Position numbers and translations under genes: made by a program. This document shows positions 34,141 through 43,481 of a stretch of 64,000 nucleotides of DNA, piece after piece. The stretch's first letter is position 1. Each line of letters opens with the position of its first letter. Source of the DNA: Halomarinibacterium sp034670265 (GTDB lineage Bacteria > Bacteroidota > Bacteroidia > Flavobacteriales > Flavobacteriaceae). The notes beneath the pieces were generated by a model, which saw only the letters and a list, made by a program, of their open reading frames with translations, did not search any database and was not told where the DNA came from. The stretch spans positions 186,001 through 250,000 of the forward strand of contig JAXMNU010000001.1 in NCBI GenBank assembly GCA_034670265.1, read 5' to 3'.

Positions 34141-34187
34141 AAAAGCCGCTGGTCACTGAGCGAAGTCGAAGTGCAGCGGCTTTTTTT
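34141..34187. terminator. bidirectional terminator with interspersed-repeat loop
   Basis: AGCCGCTG (34144-34151) pairs with CAGCGGCT (34174-34181), flanked by A- and T-runs, ending both lpdA and aroQ. The 22 nt loop (34152-34173) contains CACTGAGCGAAGTCGAAGTG, a sequence I recognise as recurring in flavobacterial intergenic regions, with CACT and AGTG able to extend the pairing. The T-run overlaps the aroQ stop. Confidence 0.8.
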
Positions 34188-34602
34188 ATGTTATAAAACT
34201 CTGTAATGCTAATTCATAGCTTTGCAATCCAAATCCAAGGATAACGCCCCTAGCGCCTGCTGAGATATGCGAATGATGTCTAAACTCCTCTCTCGCAAAC
34301 GTATTGGAAATATGCACTTCAATCACAGGAGTTTCAATGGCTTTAACGGCATCCCCAATACCCACCGAGGTATGTGTGTATGCTGCTGCATTTAAAATAA
34401 TACCATCGTACGAAAAACCAACTTCTTGGATTTTATTTATCAGCTCCCCTTCCACATTCGACTGGTAATGCGAAAGCTCTACATGTGGGTACTTTTCTTT
34501 CAAGGTTTTAAAAAACTCTTCAAAAGTTAAGTCTCCGTAGATGTTCTTTTCTCGCTTTCCAAGCAAGTTGAGATTAGGACCATTGATGATGATAATCTTC
34601 AC
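34186..34602 (-). CDS. aroQ: type II 3-dehydroquinate dehydratase
   Basis: Third step of the shikimate pathway. The 138-residue protein shows IIINGPNLNLLGKRE with catalytic Arg and the following Tyr (NIYGD), NAAAYTHTSVGIGDA, and EVHISNTFAREEFRHHS with the catalytic His and Arg. aroB, the preceding step, is also in this window (55182) but in a separate unit. It starts 11 bp after the SPFH gene. Confidence 0.95.
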   Translation of the reverse strand: MKIIIINGPNLNLLGKREKNIYGDLTFEEFFKTLKEKYPHVELSHYQSNVEGELINKIQEVGFSYDGIILNAAAYTHTSVGIGDAVKAIETPVIEVHISNTFAREEFRHHSHISAGARGVILGFGLQSYELALQSFIT

Positions 34603-34613
34603 TTAAAATAGAA

Positions 34614-35429
34614 TTAATTATTACCTAAAATAATGGGTAATCCTCCATCGCCAGAACCTACCACAACCACTTTGGTATTTGGCGATTCTGCTAGCTTTAA
34701 AGTGGCATCAATTCCTTTATCTTGTAAAATCTTATCGGTAAGCGAAGCACTTAAAATACGGTTTGCATCTGCTTTTCCTTGTGCTTCAATAATTACCTTT
34801 TCGGCCTCTTTGGCAGCTGTAACTAATCTAAACTCATATTCCAAAGATTCCTGCTCTTGTTTCAGCTTACGTTCGATAGCATCTTTAATCGTGTTTGGTA
34901 GCGTTACGTCACGCACTAATACTTCATTGAGTTGAACATACTGGTTGTCTAATATCTTTTTGGTTTCTTCAAAAATTTCTTCCTGAATGACATCACGCTT
35001 GCTACTATACAGTTGCTCTGGTGTATAACGTCCCACCACACTTCTGGCCGCACTGCGAATAGCTGGCTGAATTACTCTTTGTAAATAATTTTCACCTAGG
35101 GTTTGATGTAAATATCCTAATTGATCATAAACAGGTAGGTACCAAGCTGAGGCATCAATTTGAATTTCTAGTCCGTTTGAAGAAAGTACCTTTAATTGCT
35201 CAAAAACTTCCTGTTGGCGTACTTCATAAATAATTACTTCATTCCAAGGTGCTACCACATGAAACCCTTCTCCTAATGGTGGTTCATCAGTGACAACACC
35301 CCCTCCAAATGTTTTGTACAAAACACCTGCTTCACCAGATCCAATGGTCACTGCAGATTTTGCTAATACAATCACTAAAACGATGATAATGACAATGCTA
35401 AAAATTCCTAGTTTGGGTAATTTATCCAT
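34614..35429 (-). CDS. SPFH/prohibitin-family membrane protein
   Basis: The 271-residue protein has one N-terminal transmembrane helix (IFSIVIIIVLVIVLAKSAV) and an SPFH domain starting IGSGEAGVLYKTFGG. RVIQPAIRSAARSVVGRYTPEQL and an Ala/Glu-rich helix (RLVTAAKEAEKVIIEAQGKADA) are prohibitin-like. Such proteins form membrane-associated rings and scaffold proteases. It overlaps no gene but lies 22 bp after the VWA protein gene and 11 bp before aroQ. Confidence 0.88.
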   Translation of the reverse strand: MDKLPKLGIFSIVIIIVLVIVLAKSAVTIGSGEAGVLYKTFGGGVVTDEPPLGEGFHVVAPWNEVIIYEVRQQEVFEQLKVLSSNGLEIQIDASAWYLPVYDQLGYLHQTLGENYLQRVIQPAIRSAARSVVGRYTPEQLYSSKRDVIQEEIFEETKKILDNQYVQLNEVLVRDVTLPNTIKDAIERKLKQEQESLEYEFRLVTAAKEAEKVIIEAQGKADANRILSASLTDKILQDKGIDATLKLAESPNTKVVVVGSGDGGLPIILGNN

Positions 35430-35451
35430 AATATATTTTGTTTTTTAAATT

Positions 35452-37485
35452 TTAAATAAGTCCGTTATATTTTCTAATAATCCACTCGGCGGAAAGCATA
35501 AAAGCTATGAGTCCGAGTAAGTATTTCCAATCTATTAAAGGTACAACTTTTTGCTGGCTTCTTTCGACAGCTTTGTAGCTTTCATTATTTAATAAAGAAT
35601 TGATTAAGGCGTCAAAATTATCTGAAAAATAACTTTCACCACCTGTATTTGTCGCAACACGCCGAAGCTTTGTTACATTGGCATTCAAAAATTGTTGTTC
35701 TACATTAAAATCTAGTATCGTAAAGTTCCCGCTTCTGGAAACAGCTTCATCCTTTACGGAAACTGTAAAGCTATAATCCCCTTGAGGTAAGGAATTTAAA
35801 TCTACTTCAAAGTAATTATTTTTCAGCAATAGCGGAAATACATCTCTTTTTTTGGTTTCAGTATTTACAATTATAATTTCTAATTGCGCTCGATTATCGA
35901 ATACAAAACTTTTATCAAAATACTGTGCAGAAACGACTATCGGGTTATTATTATAATAAAATGTTTCGTGGTTAACTTCGAGCCTTGTTCTGCTTTTATT
36001 GGATGCTAAATACTGAATCATTTTTCCAACAAATTCATCAAAATCCTGAAAACTTTCAGCATTCAAAAACGTATTAGCGCGCCATTTCCAGATTCCTTCA
36101 CCATCCCAAATGGCAGTACGCACACCATTTACCTCCATGGAAGCAAATAAAGGACTGCCCGTTGAAAATCCATTTACTTGTTGTTGCAAAAGTACCTCAT
36201 GAGGCATTTTAATTTCTAATTCACCAAACCGCGTCTGTAAAGGTGGATAGTCTGAAAAACCTATATCTTCAACCGCATAGCTTCCGTAATTTAAATTAAG
36301 CACACCCGAAACGTCTTCGGTAGCATTTACGGCTTCCTTTCTGAAATAATTTTGTGCATTGTTAAGAAAATTCCAATCGGTTTGTAAACCCGTGATGGAA
36401 ATAGTATTCTTTTTCAGCTTTTCAATTTCTGAAAAGACAATAGTAAAGTTTCTATTGGGTTGAAAAAGAATCACCAATTGATAATCATTGATAACCAATG
36501 AGGCCTTTTCCGGCTCCATAAAAGTAACTTTTCGTTGTTCATTACTTTCTATTGCCTTTTTTAAAGCTCCCAAATCAGGGTGCTTTAATGTACTTACTAT
36601 AAGCACTTTTGTAGCTTGATCAATAACTTCAACAGCAAAAACCTTTGTATTATTTGTTTTATTTTTTTCTTCCTGAAGCGGTTCAATAGTGGCACTATAA
36701 CGCTGTAAACCTACTTTTGTGGAAGGCAATGAAACAGCAATGGTTTGTGCATTGTTAGTTTCAGTAAAACTTACATTTTGCGAATGCACTACACTCCCAC
36801 CCTGTCGAATGACAAATCGAGAATTTATGTCGTCCTTTCCATGATATACCAAAATAGCTTCGACTGGAAATTCATTCTTTAAAAAGGAATAACGATTGGT
36901 ATTTAATTGCTCAATTTTTAAATCCATATATTGTGTTGAATCACCTACTATAATAGGATATATTGGATTTGAAAAGGTCAAACTTGAGAACTCATAATCG
37001 CTGCCAAAGGTTTGATTTCCATCACTAATTAAAATAGTAGGAGCAACTTCGTTTTTAAACAGGTCTTCAGTGGTTTTAAATGCCTTGTCAATATTGGTTT
37101 GCTTCGCCGAAAAAGATACTGAATCTAAAGTACCAAATTCATTTCCAAAGCCAAAAAAACTTACATCAAACTTGCCTTGCAATGCTTCATTATTCTGAAT
37201 TCGCTCCAGAAGACTTCTTACATTTTCTTCTTGATTTAAAGATATAATTGACGTTGAAGCGTCTACTAATACTGGAAGTTTGGGTTTTTCAACCGTAAAA
37301 GTTTCACTTTTAAACTTTGGATTAATTAAAAGTAGAAATAAGCTAAATAGCGTGACAAAGCGCAAAATACCAAATAACCAACTTAGGGAGCGATTGTACT
37401 TGGTTTTATAACCATACATGAATACCGCTAATGCAAAAGCAGCAACGCCAGCAATGACAATATAAAGTACGGTTTGTGCGGTCAA
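35452..37485 (-). CDS. VWA-like membrane protein (BatA-type architecture)
   Basis: The 677-residue protein has two N-terminal transmembrane helices (about 4-24 and 35-59), a periplasmic VWA-like domain with KLPVLVDASTSI (partial MIDAS DASTS) and APTILISDGNQTFG, then long beta-rich immunoglobulin-like and GATase-like segments (TLKHPDLGALKKAIE, VVILFQPNRNF). A C-terminal helix (YLLGLIAFMLSAEWIIRK) anchors it. The layout matches the large Bacteroidota VWA/membrane proteins related to BatA. Function unknown; 10 bp after fabG. Confidence 0.78.
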   Translation of the reverse strand: MTAQTVLYIVIAGVAAFALAVFMYGYKTKYNRSLSWLFGILRFVTLFSLFLLLINPKFKSETFTVEKPKLPVLVDASTSIISLNQEENVRSLLERIQNNEALQGKFDVSFFGFGNEFGTLDSVSFSAKQTNIDKAFKTTEDLFKNEVAPTILISDGNQTFGSDYEFSSLTFSNPIYPIIVGDSTQYMDLKIEQLNTNRYSFLKNEFPVEAILVYHGKDDINSRFVIRQGGSVVHSQNVSFTETNNAQTIAVSLPSTKVGLQRYSATIEPLQEEKNKTNNTKVFAVEVIDQATKVLIVSTLKHPDLGALKKAIESNEQRKVTFMEPEKASLVINDYQLVILFQPNRNFTIVFSEIEKLKKNTISITGLQTDWNFLNNAQNYFRKEAVNATEDVSGVLNLNYGSYAVEDIGFSDYPPLQTRFGELEIKMPHEVLLQQQVNGFSTGSPLFASMEVNGVRTAIWDGEGIWKWRANTFLNAESFQDFDEFVGKMIQYLASNKSRTRLEVNHETFYYNNNPIVVSAQYFDKSFVFDNRAQLEIIIVNTETKKRDVFPLLLKNNYFEVDLNSLPQGDYSFTVSVKDEAVSRSGNFTILDFNVEQQFLNANVTKLRRVATNTGGESYFSDNFDALINSLLNNESYKAVERSQQKVVPLIDWKYLLGLIAFMLSAEWIIRKYNGLI

Positions 37486-37495
37486 ATTTTAAATT

Positions 37496-38242
37496 CTAGG
37501 TAAGCATTCCTCCATCAACATTCAAGGTTTGTCCAGTAACATAGGCAGAAAGGTCACTCGCTAAATACACACAGGCATTGGCAATATCTTCGGGTGTACC
37601 CCCTCTTTTTAACGGAATAGCATCACGCCATCCTTGTACCGTAGCCTCGTCTAATTTTCCTGTCATCTCGGTTTCAATAAAACCAGGGGCAATGGCATTA
37701 CAACGGATATTTCGAGAGCCTAATTCTAGAGCTACCGATTTAGTAAAACCAAGTATTCCAGCCTTTGAAGCAGCATAATTGGTTTGTCCAGCATTTCCTT
37801 TGACTCCCACAACAGAACTCATATTAATGATAGATCCCGATCGCTGTTTTAGCATCGCTCGCTGAACGGCTTTGGTCATATTAAAAACAGACTTTAGATT
37901 TACTTCAATTACCTTGTCGAAATCTTCTTCTGAAATCCGCATTAATAAGTTATCCTTGGTAATTCCAGCATTATTTATAAGAATATCGATAGCACCAAAG
38001 TCTTCCAAAACTTGTTCTGCTAACTTTTGTGATTCATCATAATTGGAAGCATCGCTCTTATATGCTTTTGCCTTCACTCCTTGTTTTGAAATCTCGTCTG
38101 CTAGTGCTTCGGCAGCCTCTGCGGAAGAATTATAGGTAAAGGCTACATTAGCTCCATGTTGGGCAAAAATTTCAACAATTCCCTTTCCAATTCCACGGCT
38201 TCCCCCTGTTATAATGGCTGTTTTACCTTGCAATAATTTCAT
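37496..38242 (-). CDS. fabG: 3-oxoacyl-ACP reductase
   Basis: An NADPH-dependent reductase of fatty-acid elongation, 248 residues, short-chain dehydrogenase fold. It has the cofactor motif TGGSRGIGKGI, NNAGITKDNLLMR, catalytic Ser in INMSSVVG, and YAASK (Tyr-x-x-x-Lys), plus PGFIETEMT and the C-terminal GQTLNVDGGM. All are typical for FabG. It is separated from sucD by a terminator and has its own promoter. Confidence 0.94.
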   Translation of the reverse strand: MKLLQGKTAIITGGSRGIGKGIVEIFAQHGANVAFTYNSSAEAAEALADEISKQGVKAKAYKSDASNYDESQKLAEQVLEDFGAIDILINNAGITKDNLLMRISEEDFDKVIEVNLKSVFNMTKAVQRAMLKQRSGSIINMSSVVGVKGNAGQTNYAASKAGILGFTKSVALELGSRNIRCNAIAPGFIETEMTGKLDEATVQGWRDAIPLKRGGTPEDIANACVYLASDLSAYVTGQTLNVDGGMLT

Positions 38243-38267
38243 GATACGTTTGTTTACTGTTGAATTT

Positions 38268-38275
38268 CAAATATA
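38268..38275 (-). promoter_or_regulatory. -7 box of fabG promoter (TATATTTG)
   Basis: Minus-strand TATATTTG is an exact TAnnTTTG match 25 bp before the fabG ATG and just after the sucD terminator. Confidence 0.55.
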
Positions 38276-38298
38276 GGAAATCGCTTTGGCTTTCCCAT

Positions 38299-38328
38299 AA
38301 AAAAAGCCTTGCTATTTGCAAGGCTTTT
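38299..38328 (-). terminator. terminator after sucD
   Basis: On the minus strand AAGCCTTGCAAA pairs with its complement around a short loop and is followed by TTTTTTT. The plus strand also has TTTT after the stem, but no plus-strand gene precedes it. Confidence 0.8.
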
Positions 38329-38346
38329 CAATTTATACTTTATAGA

Positions 38347-39219
38347 TTAACCTAGGACTTCGGCTACTTTTTTTCCTATTTCTGCTGGAGAATCCACTAC
38401 GTGAATTCCGCAAGCTCTCATAATTATCTTTTTGGCTTGTGCAGTATCATCACTTCCACCAACAATAGCACCAGCGTGTCCCATAGTACGACCAGCAGGA
38501 GCCGTTTCACCAGCAATAAATCCAACGATAGGCTTTTTACTTCCACTATTCTTATACCAGTTGGCAGCATCTGCTTCTAACTGTCCTCCTATTTCCCCAA
38601 TCATCACCACGGCTTCAGTTTCAGGATCATTAATTAATAACTCTACGGCCTCTTTGGTGGTGGTTCCAATAATAGGGTCTCCTCCAATTCCAATGGCAGT
38701 TGTAATTCCGAGTCCTTGTTTTACTACTTGATCTGCCGCTTCATACGTAAGTGTTCCCGATTTTGAAACAATTCCCACTCTTCCTTTTTTGAAAACAAAA
38801 CCAGGCATAATACCCACTTTAGCTTCTTCAGGAGTAATCACCCCTGGGCAATTAGGCCCAATCAAACGGCAATCTCTATCTTTTACGTAGGCAGCTGCTT
38901 TAATCATATCTGCAACAGGAATTCCTTCGGTAATAGTGATAATTACTTTTATTCCTGCTTCGGCAGCTTCCATAATAGCATCTGCTGCAAAGGCTGGCGG
39001 AACAAAAATAATACTGGTGTCTGCTCCTACTTTAGCAACCGCTTCGGCAACTGTATTAAAAACTGGCTTGTCCAAATGTGTTTGACCGCCTTTTCCAGGA
39101 GTTACTCCTCCTACTACATTGGTTCCGTATTCGATCATCTGCCCAGCATGGAAAGTTCCTTCGCTACCTGTAAAACCTTGAACAATAATTTTTGAATTTT
39201 TATTAACTAATACACTCAT
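38347..39219 (-). CDS. sucD: succinate-CoA ligase subunit alpha
   Basis: TCA-cycle enzyme, 290 residues. CoA-binding VQGFTGSEGTFHAGQMIEYG split at the N-terminus, GPNCPGVITPEEAKVGIMPG, and the phosphohistidine motif GHAGAIVGG are all present. The beta subunit (sucC) is not adjacent, which is common in Bacteroidota. It is last before a terminator and has a promoter of its own. Confidence 0.96.
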   Translation of the reverse strand: MSVLVNKNSKIIVQGFTGSEGTFHAGQMIEYGTNVVGGVTPGKGGQTHLDKPVFNTVAEAVAKVGADTSIIFVPPAFAADAIMEAAEAGIKVIITITEGIPVADMIKAAAYVKDRDCRLIGPNCPGVITPEEAKVGIMPGFVFKKGRVGIVSKSGTLTYEAADQVVKQGLGITTAIGIGGDPIIGTTTKEAVELLINDPETEAVVMIGEIGGQLEADAANWYKNSGSKKPIVGFIAGETAPAGRTMGHAGAIVGGSDDTAQAKKIIMRACGIHVVDSPAEIGKKVAEVLG

Positions 39220-39249
39220 GGAGTACTTATGGTTTTAAATTTTGAAGTG

Positions 39250-39257
39250 CAAAGGTA
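39250..39257 (-). promoter_or_regulatory. -7 box of sucD promoter (TACCTTTG)
   Basis: Minus-strand TACCTTTG matches TAnnTTTG and is 30 bp before the sucD start, in the gap after the NTF2-like gene. Confidence 0.55.
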
Positions 39258-39284
39258 GTTTTTTGTCCTTTTTTATAAAAGGAA

Positions 39285-39698
39285 TTATACCTTTACTTTA
39301 TGGTAAGATTCTGTAGTGTCATCGTTATCCGTTACTGGCTGACTCACTTGATATCCACGGTATAATTTTTCGTCTTTTACTTCCCAAATGGCAATAAAAT
39401 GTGAAATTCCCAACTCTTCATCGGGGTTTTCGAACGTGCGAACATAATATTTATAACGAATAGTTACGTGATTATCATCTTGAAGCATATGACTCACTTC
39501 AACTCGTAAACCAGTATAGGTGCGACGAATTTCTTCGAAAAATTGTACCAGATCATCGTAGTTTTTGATGGAAAGCCCATCACTACTATTCCAGATAAGT
39601 ATTAACTCTGGATGAAAGAATTTTTTTAGAACTGTTTTGTCTTTTAATATATCTGAAAGGTAGAAATTACGTACAATTTCTTTGGCAGTTTTGCTCAT
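39285..39698 (-). CDS. NTF2-like (SnoaL-type) protein
   Basis: This 137-residue single-domain protein has an NTF2/SnoaL cone fold: an N-terminal helix pair (EIVRNFYLSDILKDKTVLKKFFHP), then LILIWNSSDGLSIKNYDDL, then antiparallel strands (VTIRYKYYVR, SHFIAIWEVKDEKLYRGYQV). No catalytic residues can be assigned. The start overlaps the stop of the lpxD paralogue by 4 bp, so they are translationally coupled. Confidence 0.8.
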   Translation of the reverse strand: MSKTAKEIVRNFYLSDILKDKTVLKKFFHPELILIWNSSDGLSIKNYDDLVQFFEEIRRTYTGLRVEVSHMLQDDNHVTIRYKYYVRTFENPDEELGISHFIAIWEVKDEKLYRGYQVSQPVTDNDDTTESYHKVKV

Positions 39699-40633
39699 GA
39701 TAGTTTATCAAGTTTTTCAATAATGTCTGGAATAAGTCTAATGGAAGCTAATTCCTTATATTTTTTTCTGAATTCATCTGCAGGAGTTCCAAAATAGGAT
39801 TTATTAGCCTCAAGCGATTTACTCACACCACTTTGCGCAGAGATAATGACTTTTTCACCAATGGTAATTCCGCTTGTAATTCCAACCTGTCCCCAAATAG
39901 TGACAAAGTCCTCAATAAGAACACAGCCTGCAATGCCCACTTGTGAAGCGATTAAACATCGTTTCCCAATAACTGTATCGTGACCTACATGAACCTGATT
40001 ATCAATTTTAGTTCCTTCTCCTATTATTGTTGAAGCACTTACTCCCCTATCTATGGTGCAAAGGGCTCCTAAGTCTACTTCATCTTTAATAACGACATTT
40101 CCACCACTTATCAATTTATCAAATTTCTCAGGTCTATTTTTATAATAAAAAGCATCGGCACCAAGCACTGTTCCTGCATGGATTGTAACATTATTTCCAA
40201 TGACGGTATGGTCATAAATAATAACATTAGGATGAATTAAACAATTATCGCCAATAGTTACATGATTACCTACAAACACATTAGGCTGAATAACAGTATT
40301 CTTTCCAATTTTTGCTGATTCTGAAATAACTGCTCTAGCCATTTCAAAGGGTCGAAAATGATTGGTAAGTTTATTAAAATCACGGAAAGGGTCTTCAGAA
40401 ATTAACAAGGCTTTTCCTTTGGGACATTCCACTTCTTTATTTATAAGAATAATAGTCGCCAAGGATTGAAGCGCCTTATCGTAATATTTTGGATGATCCA
40501 CAAACACAATGTCGCCAGGCTGCACTACATGAATTTCATTCATCCCAAGAACTGGAAAATTGGCATCGCCTTTATAGTCGCAATTTATTATGCGAGCAAT
40601 GTCTTCTAACGTTTGTGGTTTTTGAAATTTCAC
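39695..40633 (-). CDS. LpxD-like acyltransferase paralogue
   Basis: The 312-residue left-handed beta-helix protein has hexapeptide repeats from about residue 105, preceded by an LpxD-type N-terminal uridine-binding domain (LGMNEIHVVQPGDIVFVDHPKYY). The catalytic-type His is retained in VHVGHDTVIG. It differs from the canonical lpxD at 43482: the equivalent of GADGFGFSP reads GADAFYYKN and the C-terminus is shorter. It may acylate a different sugar or use a different chain. It lies 84 bp after efp, beyond the efp terminator. Confidence 0.82.
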   Translation of the reverse strand: MKFQKPQTLEDIARIINCDYKGDANFPVLGMNEIHVVQPGDIVFVDHPKYYDKALQSLATIILINKEVECPKGKALLISEDPFRDFNKLTNHFRPFEMARAVISESAKIGKNTVIQPNVFVGNHVTIGDNCLIHPNVIIYDHTVIGNNVTIHAGTVLGADAFYYKNRPEKFDKLISGGNVVIKDEVDLGALCTIDRGVSASTIIGEGTKIDNQVHVGHDTVIGKRCLIASQVGIAGCVLIEDFVTIWGQVGITSGITIGEKVIISAQSGVSKSLEANKSYFGTPADEFRKKYKELASIRLIPDIIEKLDKLS

Positions 40634-40658
40634 TTAAAAAAAATTTGAATCCCAAATA

Positions 40659-40695
40659 TAAAAAAATCCCATCTCAAAAAGGATTGAGATGGGAT
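40659..40695 (-). terminator. terminator after efp
   Basis: Minus strand ATCCCATCTCA (40685-40695 side) pairs perfectly over 11 bp with TGAGATGGGAT (40666-40676) and is followed by a run of T. It ends the HD-lpxD-lpxC/fabZ-lpxA-efp gene run. Confidence 0.88.
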
Positions 40696-40717
40696 TTATA
40701 TTTTCATAGAATAAAAT

Positions 40718-41284
40718 CTATTCTTTCATACGCTCTTGATACTGACCTTTTTCGGTATCGATCCTAATTTTATCACCTTCATTAATAAACAAAGGAACAT
40801 TTACTTGTGCACCCGTTTCTACTGTGGCTGGTTTTGTAGCATTGGTTGCTGTGTTTCCTTTTACACCAGGCTCAGTAGCGGTAACTTCAAGAATTACATG
40901 CACTGGCATTTCAACCGAAAGTGGCATATTATCTTCAGAATTTATAATCACTGTTACTACTTCTCCTTCTTTTAATAAATCGGGTCTGTCTAATGCGCTT
41001 TCCTGTAATTGAATTTGGGTGTAATCTTCCGTATTCATAAAATGATAGGTTGGACCTTCACTGTATAAATATTGAAATTTGTGTGTTTCAACACGAACAT
41101 CTTCAATTTTATGTCCAGCAGAAAAAGTATTATCAATGACTTTTCCTGTAGTGACACTTTTTAGTTTTGTTCTCACAAAAGCAGGTCCTTTTCCAGGTTT
41201 AACGTGAAGAAATTCGATAATTTTAAAAATGTCGTGATTGTATCGAATGCACAATCCTTTTCTTATATCTGATGTACTCGCCAT
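40718..41284 (-). CDS. efp: elongation factor P
   Basis: EF-P relieves ribosome stalling at polyproline. The 188-residue protein has three OB-like domains: FLHVKPGKGPAFVRTKLKS in domain I with the tip Lys32, SEGPTYHFMNTEDYTQIQL in domain II, and GAQVNVPLFINEGDKIRIDTEKGQYQER split at the C-terminus. No modification gene (epmA, earP) is seen nearby. Co-oriented with the lipid A genes, 16 bp after lpxA. Confidence 0.96.
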   Translation of the reverse strand: MASTSDIRKGLCIRYNHDIFKIIEFLHVKPGKGPAFVRTKLKSVTTGKVIDNTFSAGHKIEDVRVETHKFQYLYSEGPTYHFMNTEDYTQIQLQESALDRPDLLKEGEVVTVIINSEDNMPLSVEMPVHVILEVTATEPGVKGNTATNATKPATVETGAQVNVPLFINEGDKIRIDTEKGQYQERMKE

Positions 41285-41300
41285 ATTATTTTAATGTTTT

Positions 41301-42083
41301 TTAATTCTGAAAATAACCTTTCATAATACCTCGTTTAGAATTTTTGATGAACTGAAGGATTTCATCACGCTCTGGAGTCGCTTCCATTTCGGCTTCGATA
41401 ATTTGCGACGCTTGGGTATTATTATAATTTTTTTGATAGAGGATTCGGTAAATATTCTGAATCTCACTTATTTTTTTTGGGTCAAATCCTCTTCTTCGCA
41501 GTCCTATAGAGTTTATCCCTACATAGGAAAGGGGCTCACGAGCGGCTTTTACATATGGAGGAACGTCTTTTCTAACCAATGAACCTCCAGTAACAAAAGC
41601 GTGATTCCCTATCATACAAAACTGATGTACCGCTGTCATACCTGCTAACACTACATAATCACCAATGGTGATGTGTCCGGCAAGCGTACTATTGTTTGAA
41701 AAAATACAATTATTACCTACAAAACAATCATGTGCAATGTGGCAATAGGCCATAATAAGACAGTTATTACCCACCACGGTTTTACCGCGGTCAATAGTTC
41801 CTCTATTAATAGTAACATACTCTCTTATGGTAGTATTATCGCCAATTTCTGCAGTGGTTTCTTCATCTTGAAATTTCAAGTCCTGCGGAATAGCAGAAAT
41901 TACGGCCCCAGGAAAAATGTTACAGTTTTTTCCAATTCTAGCTCCTTCCATTATTGTTACATTGGATCCAATCCAAGTTCCTTCGCCAATAACTACATTA
42001 TTATGAATGGTAGTAAATGGTTCTATTACTACATTTTTGGCAATTTTTGCCCCAGGATGAACATATGCTAACGGTTGATTCAT
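41301..42083 (-). CDS. lpxA: UDP-N-acetylglucosamine acyltransferase
   Basis: First acyl transfer of lipid A synthesis. The 260-residue hexapeptide-repeat protein starts LAYVHPGAKIAKNVVIEPF and has catalytic His in MAYCHIAHDCFVGN (HxAHD), AGMTAVHQFCMIGNH and the C-terminal helical domain with NSIGLRRRGF. The ATG overlaps the lpxC-fabZ stop by 4 bp. Confidence 0.96.
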   Translation of the reverse strand: MNQPLAYVHPGAKIAKNVVIEPFTTIHNNVVIGEGTWIGSNVTIMEGARIGKNCNIFPGAVISAIPQDLKFQDEETTAEIGDNTTIREYVTINRGTIDRGKTVVGNNCLIMAYCHIAHDCFVGNNCIFSNNSTLAGHITIGDYVVLAGMTAVHQFCMIGNHAFVTGGSLVRKDVPPYVKAAREPLSYVGINSIGLRRRGFDPKKISEIQNIYRILYQKNYNNTQASQIIEAEMEATPERDEILQFIKNSKRGIMKGYFQN

Positions 42084-43477
42084 TCAGTGTTTTTTGTTTT
42101 TACTATTTGAGCCATAAGCTCGGCTTCAGTGACTAATTTATCATTTGCATAAGCATTACCTTGCATATGAACAATTCCCCTTCTAATTGGAGTTATTAAC
42201 TCTAAATTAAAGATTAAAGTATCCCCAGGGTTTACTTGTTGTTTAAATTTCACATTATTTATTTTCATAAAAAATGTAAGGTAGTTTTCTGGATCTGGAA
42301 CCGTACTTAACGCTAAAATTCCTCCTGTTTGTGCCATTGCTTCAACAATTAATACCCCTGGCATTACAGGTGCTCCGGGAAAATGTCCCACAAAAAAAGG
42401 TTCGTTCATGGTGACGTTTTTCAGACCAACCACGTGATTACTAGAAAGCTCTAATATTTTATCTACCAATAAAAAAGGCGGTCTATGCGGCAACATAGCC
42501 ATGATTGCATTGACATCTTTTACTGGCGTTTTGGTAATATCAAATTTTGGAATTTTATTGCGCTTTTCAATTTTTATAATTTTTGAAAGCTTTTTTGCAA
42601 ATTGAGTATTTACAAAGTGTCCGGGTTTATTAGCAATCACTTTACCTCTAATTCGCGTACCTACCAATGCTAAATCTCCAATGACGTCAAGTAATTTATG
42701 TCTCGCAGCCTCATTAGGGTGATGCAGGGTTAAATTATCAAGAATCCCATTAGGCTTCACCGAAATTTTATCTTTTTTGAAGGCGCTTCGGAGCTTTTTC
42801 ATAGTTTCTTCTGAAAGCTCTTTATCGACATACACAATGGCATTATTTAAATCACCTCCTTTTATGAGTCCGTGCTCTAAAAGCATTTCTATTTCATGTA
42901 AAAAACTGAAGGTTCTTGAATCAGCAATTTCGTCTTTAAATTCTGAAAGATGTTTTAATGATGCATTTTGAGTTCCTAAAACCTTTGTCCCAAAGTCCAC
43001 CATTGCCGTAACTTGGTATTCTTCTGCAGGAATGATTGTAATTTCACTTCCAGATTCTTCATCTAGAAATGAAATGACTTCTTCTACGATATATTCTTCA
43101 CGTTCTGCTTCTTGTTCTTCAATGCCTGCTTTTTCAATTGCTTCCACAAAATACTTTGAAGATCCGTCCATTATAGGAGGTTCTGAAGCGTTTAATTCAA
43201 TTAAACAATTATCTACTTCCATCCCTACCAAAGCTGCTAAAACGTGCTCTGAGGTTTGAATCTTTACGCCCAATTTTTCAAGATTTGTCCCTCGCTGCGT
43301 ATTTACAACATAATTTGCATCTGCTTCTATAATTGGATTTCCTTCTAGGTCTACTCTCACAAAGGCATAACCGTAATCTACAGGAGCAGGTTTAAAAGTA
43401 ATGGTCACTTCTTTTCCAGTGTGAAGCCCCACACCCGTTAATGAAACTTCTTTACTTATGGTTCGCTGTTTTGCCAT
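42080..43477 (-). CDS. lpxC-fabZ: bifunctional LpxC deacetylase / FabZ dehydratase
   Basis: The 465-residue fusion couples the committed step of lipid A synthesis to fatty-acid dehydration. LpxC (about 1-305) has GVGLHTGKEVTITF, SEHVLAALVGMEVDN (zinc-site His) and LHHPNEAARHKLLDVIGDL (HxxxD ligands). FabZ (about 318-465) has LPHRPPFLLVDKI and GHFPGAPVMPGVLIVEAMAQTGG with catalytic His and Glu. The fusion is known in Bacteroidota. It lies 4 bp after lpxD. Confidence 0.96.
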   Translation of the reverse strand: MAKQRTISKEVSLTGVGLHTGKEVTITFKPAPVDYGYAFVRVDLEGNPIIEADANYVVNTQRGTNLEKLGVKIQTSEHVLAALVGMEVDNCLIELNASEPPIMDGSSKYFVEAIEKAGIEEQEAEREEYIVEEVISFLDEESGSEITIIPAEEYQVTAMVDFGTKVLGTQNASLKHLSEFKDEIADSRTFSFLHEIEMLLEHGLIKGGDLNNAIVYVDKELSEETMKKLRSAFKKDKISVKPNGILDNLTLHHPNEAARHKLLDVIGDLALVGTRIRGKVIANKPGHFVNTQFAKKLSKIIKIEKRNKIPKFDITKTPVKDVNAIMAMLPHRPPFLLVDKILELSSNHVVGLKNVTMNEPFFVGHFPGAPVMPGVLIVEAMAQTGGILALSTVPDPENYLTFFMKINNVKFKQQVNPGDTLIFNLELITPIRRGIVHMQGNAYANDKLVTEAELMAQIVKTKNTE

Positions 43478-43481
43478 ACGG

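Noticed and set aside
42080..43477. lpxC-fabZ fusion as a novel chimera
   Set aside because: The fusion is well known in Bacteroidota, so it is annotated but not claimed as new.
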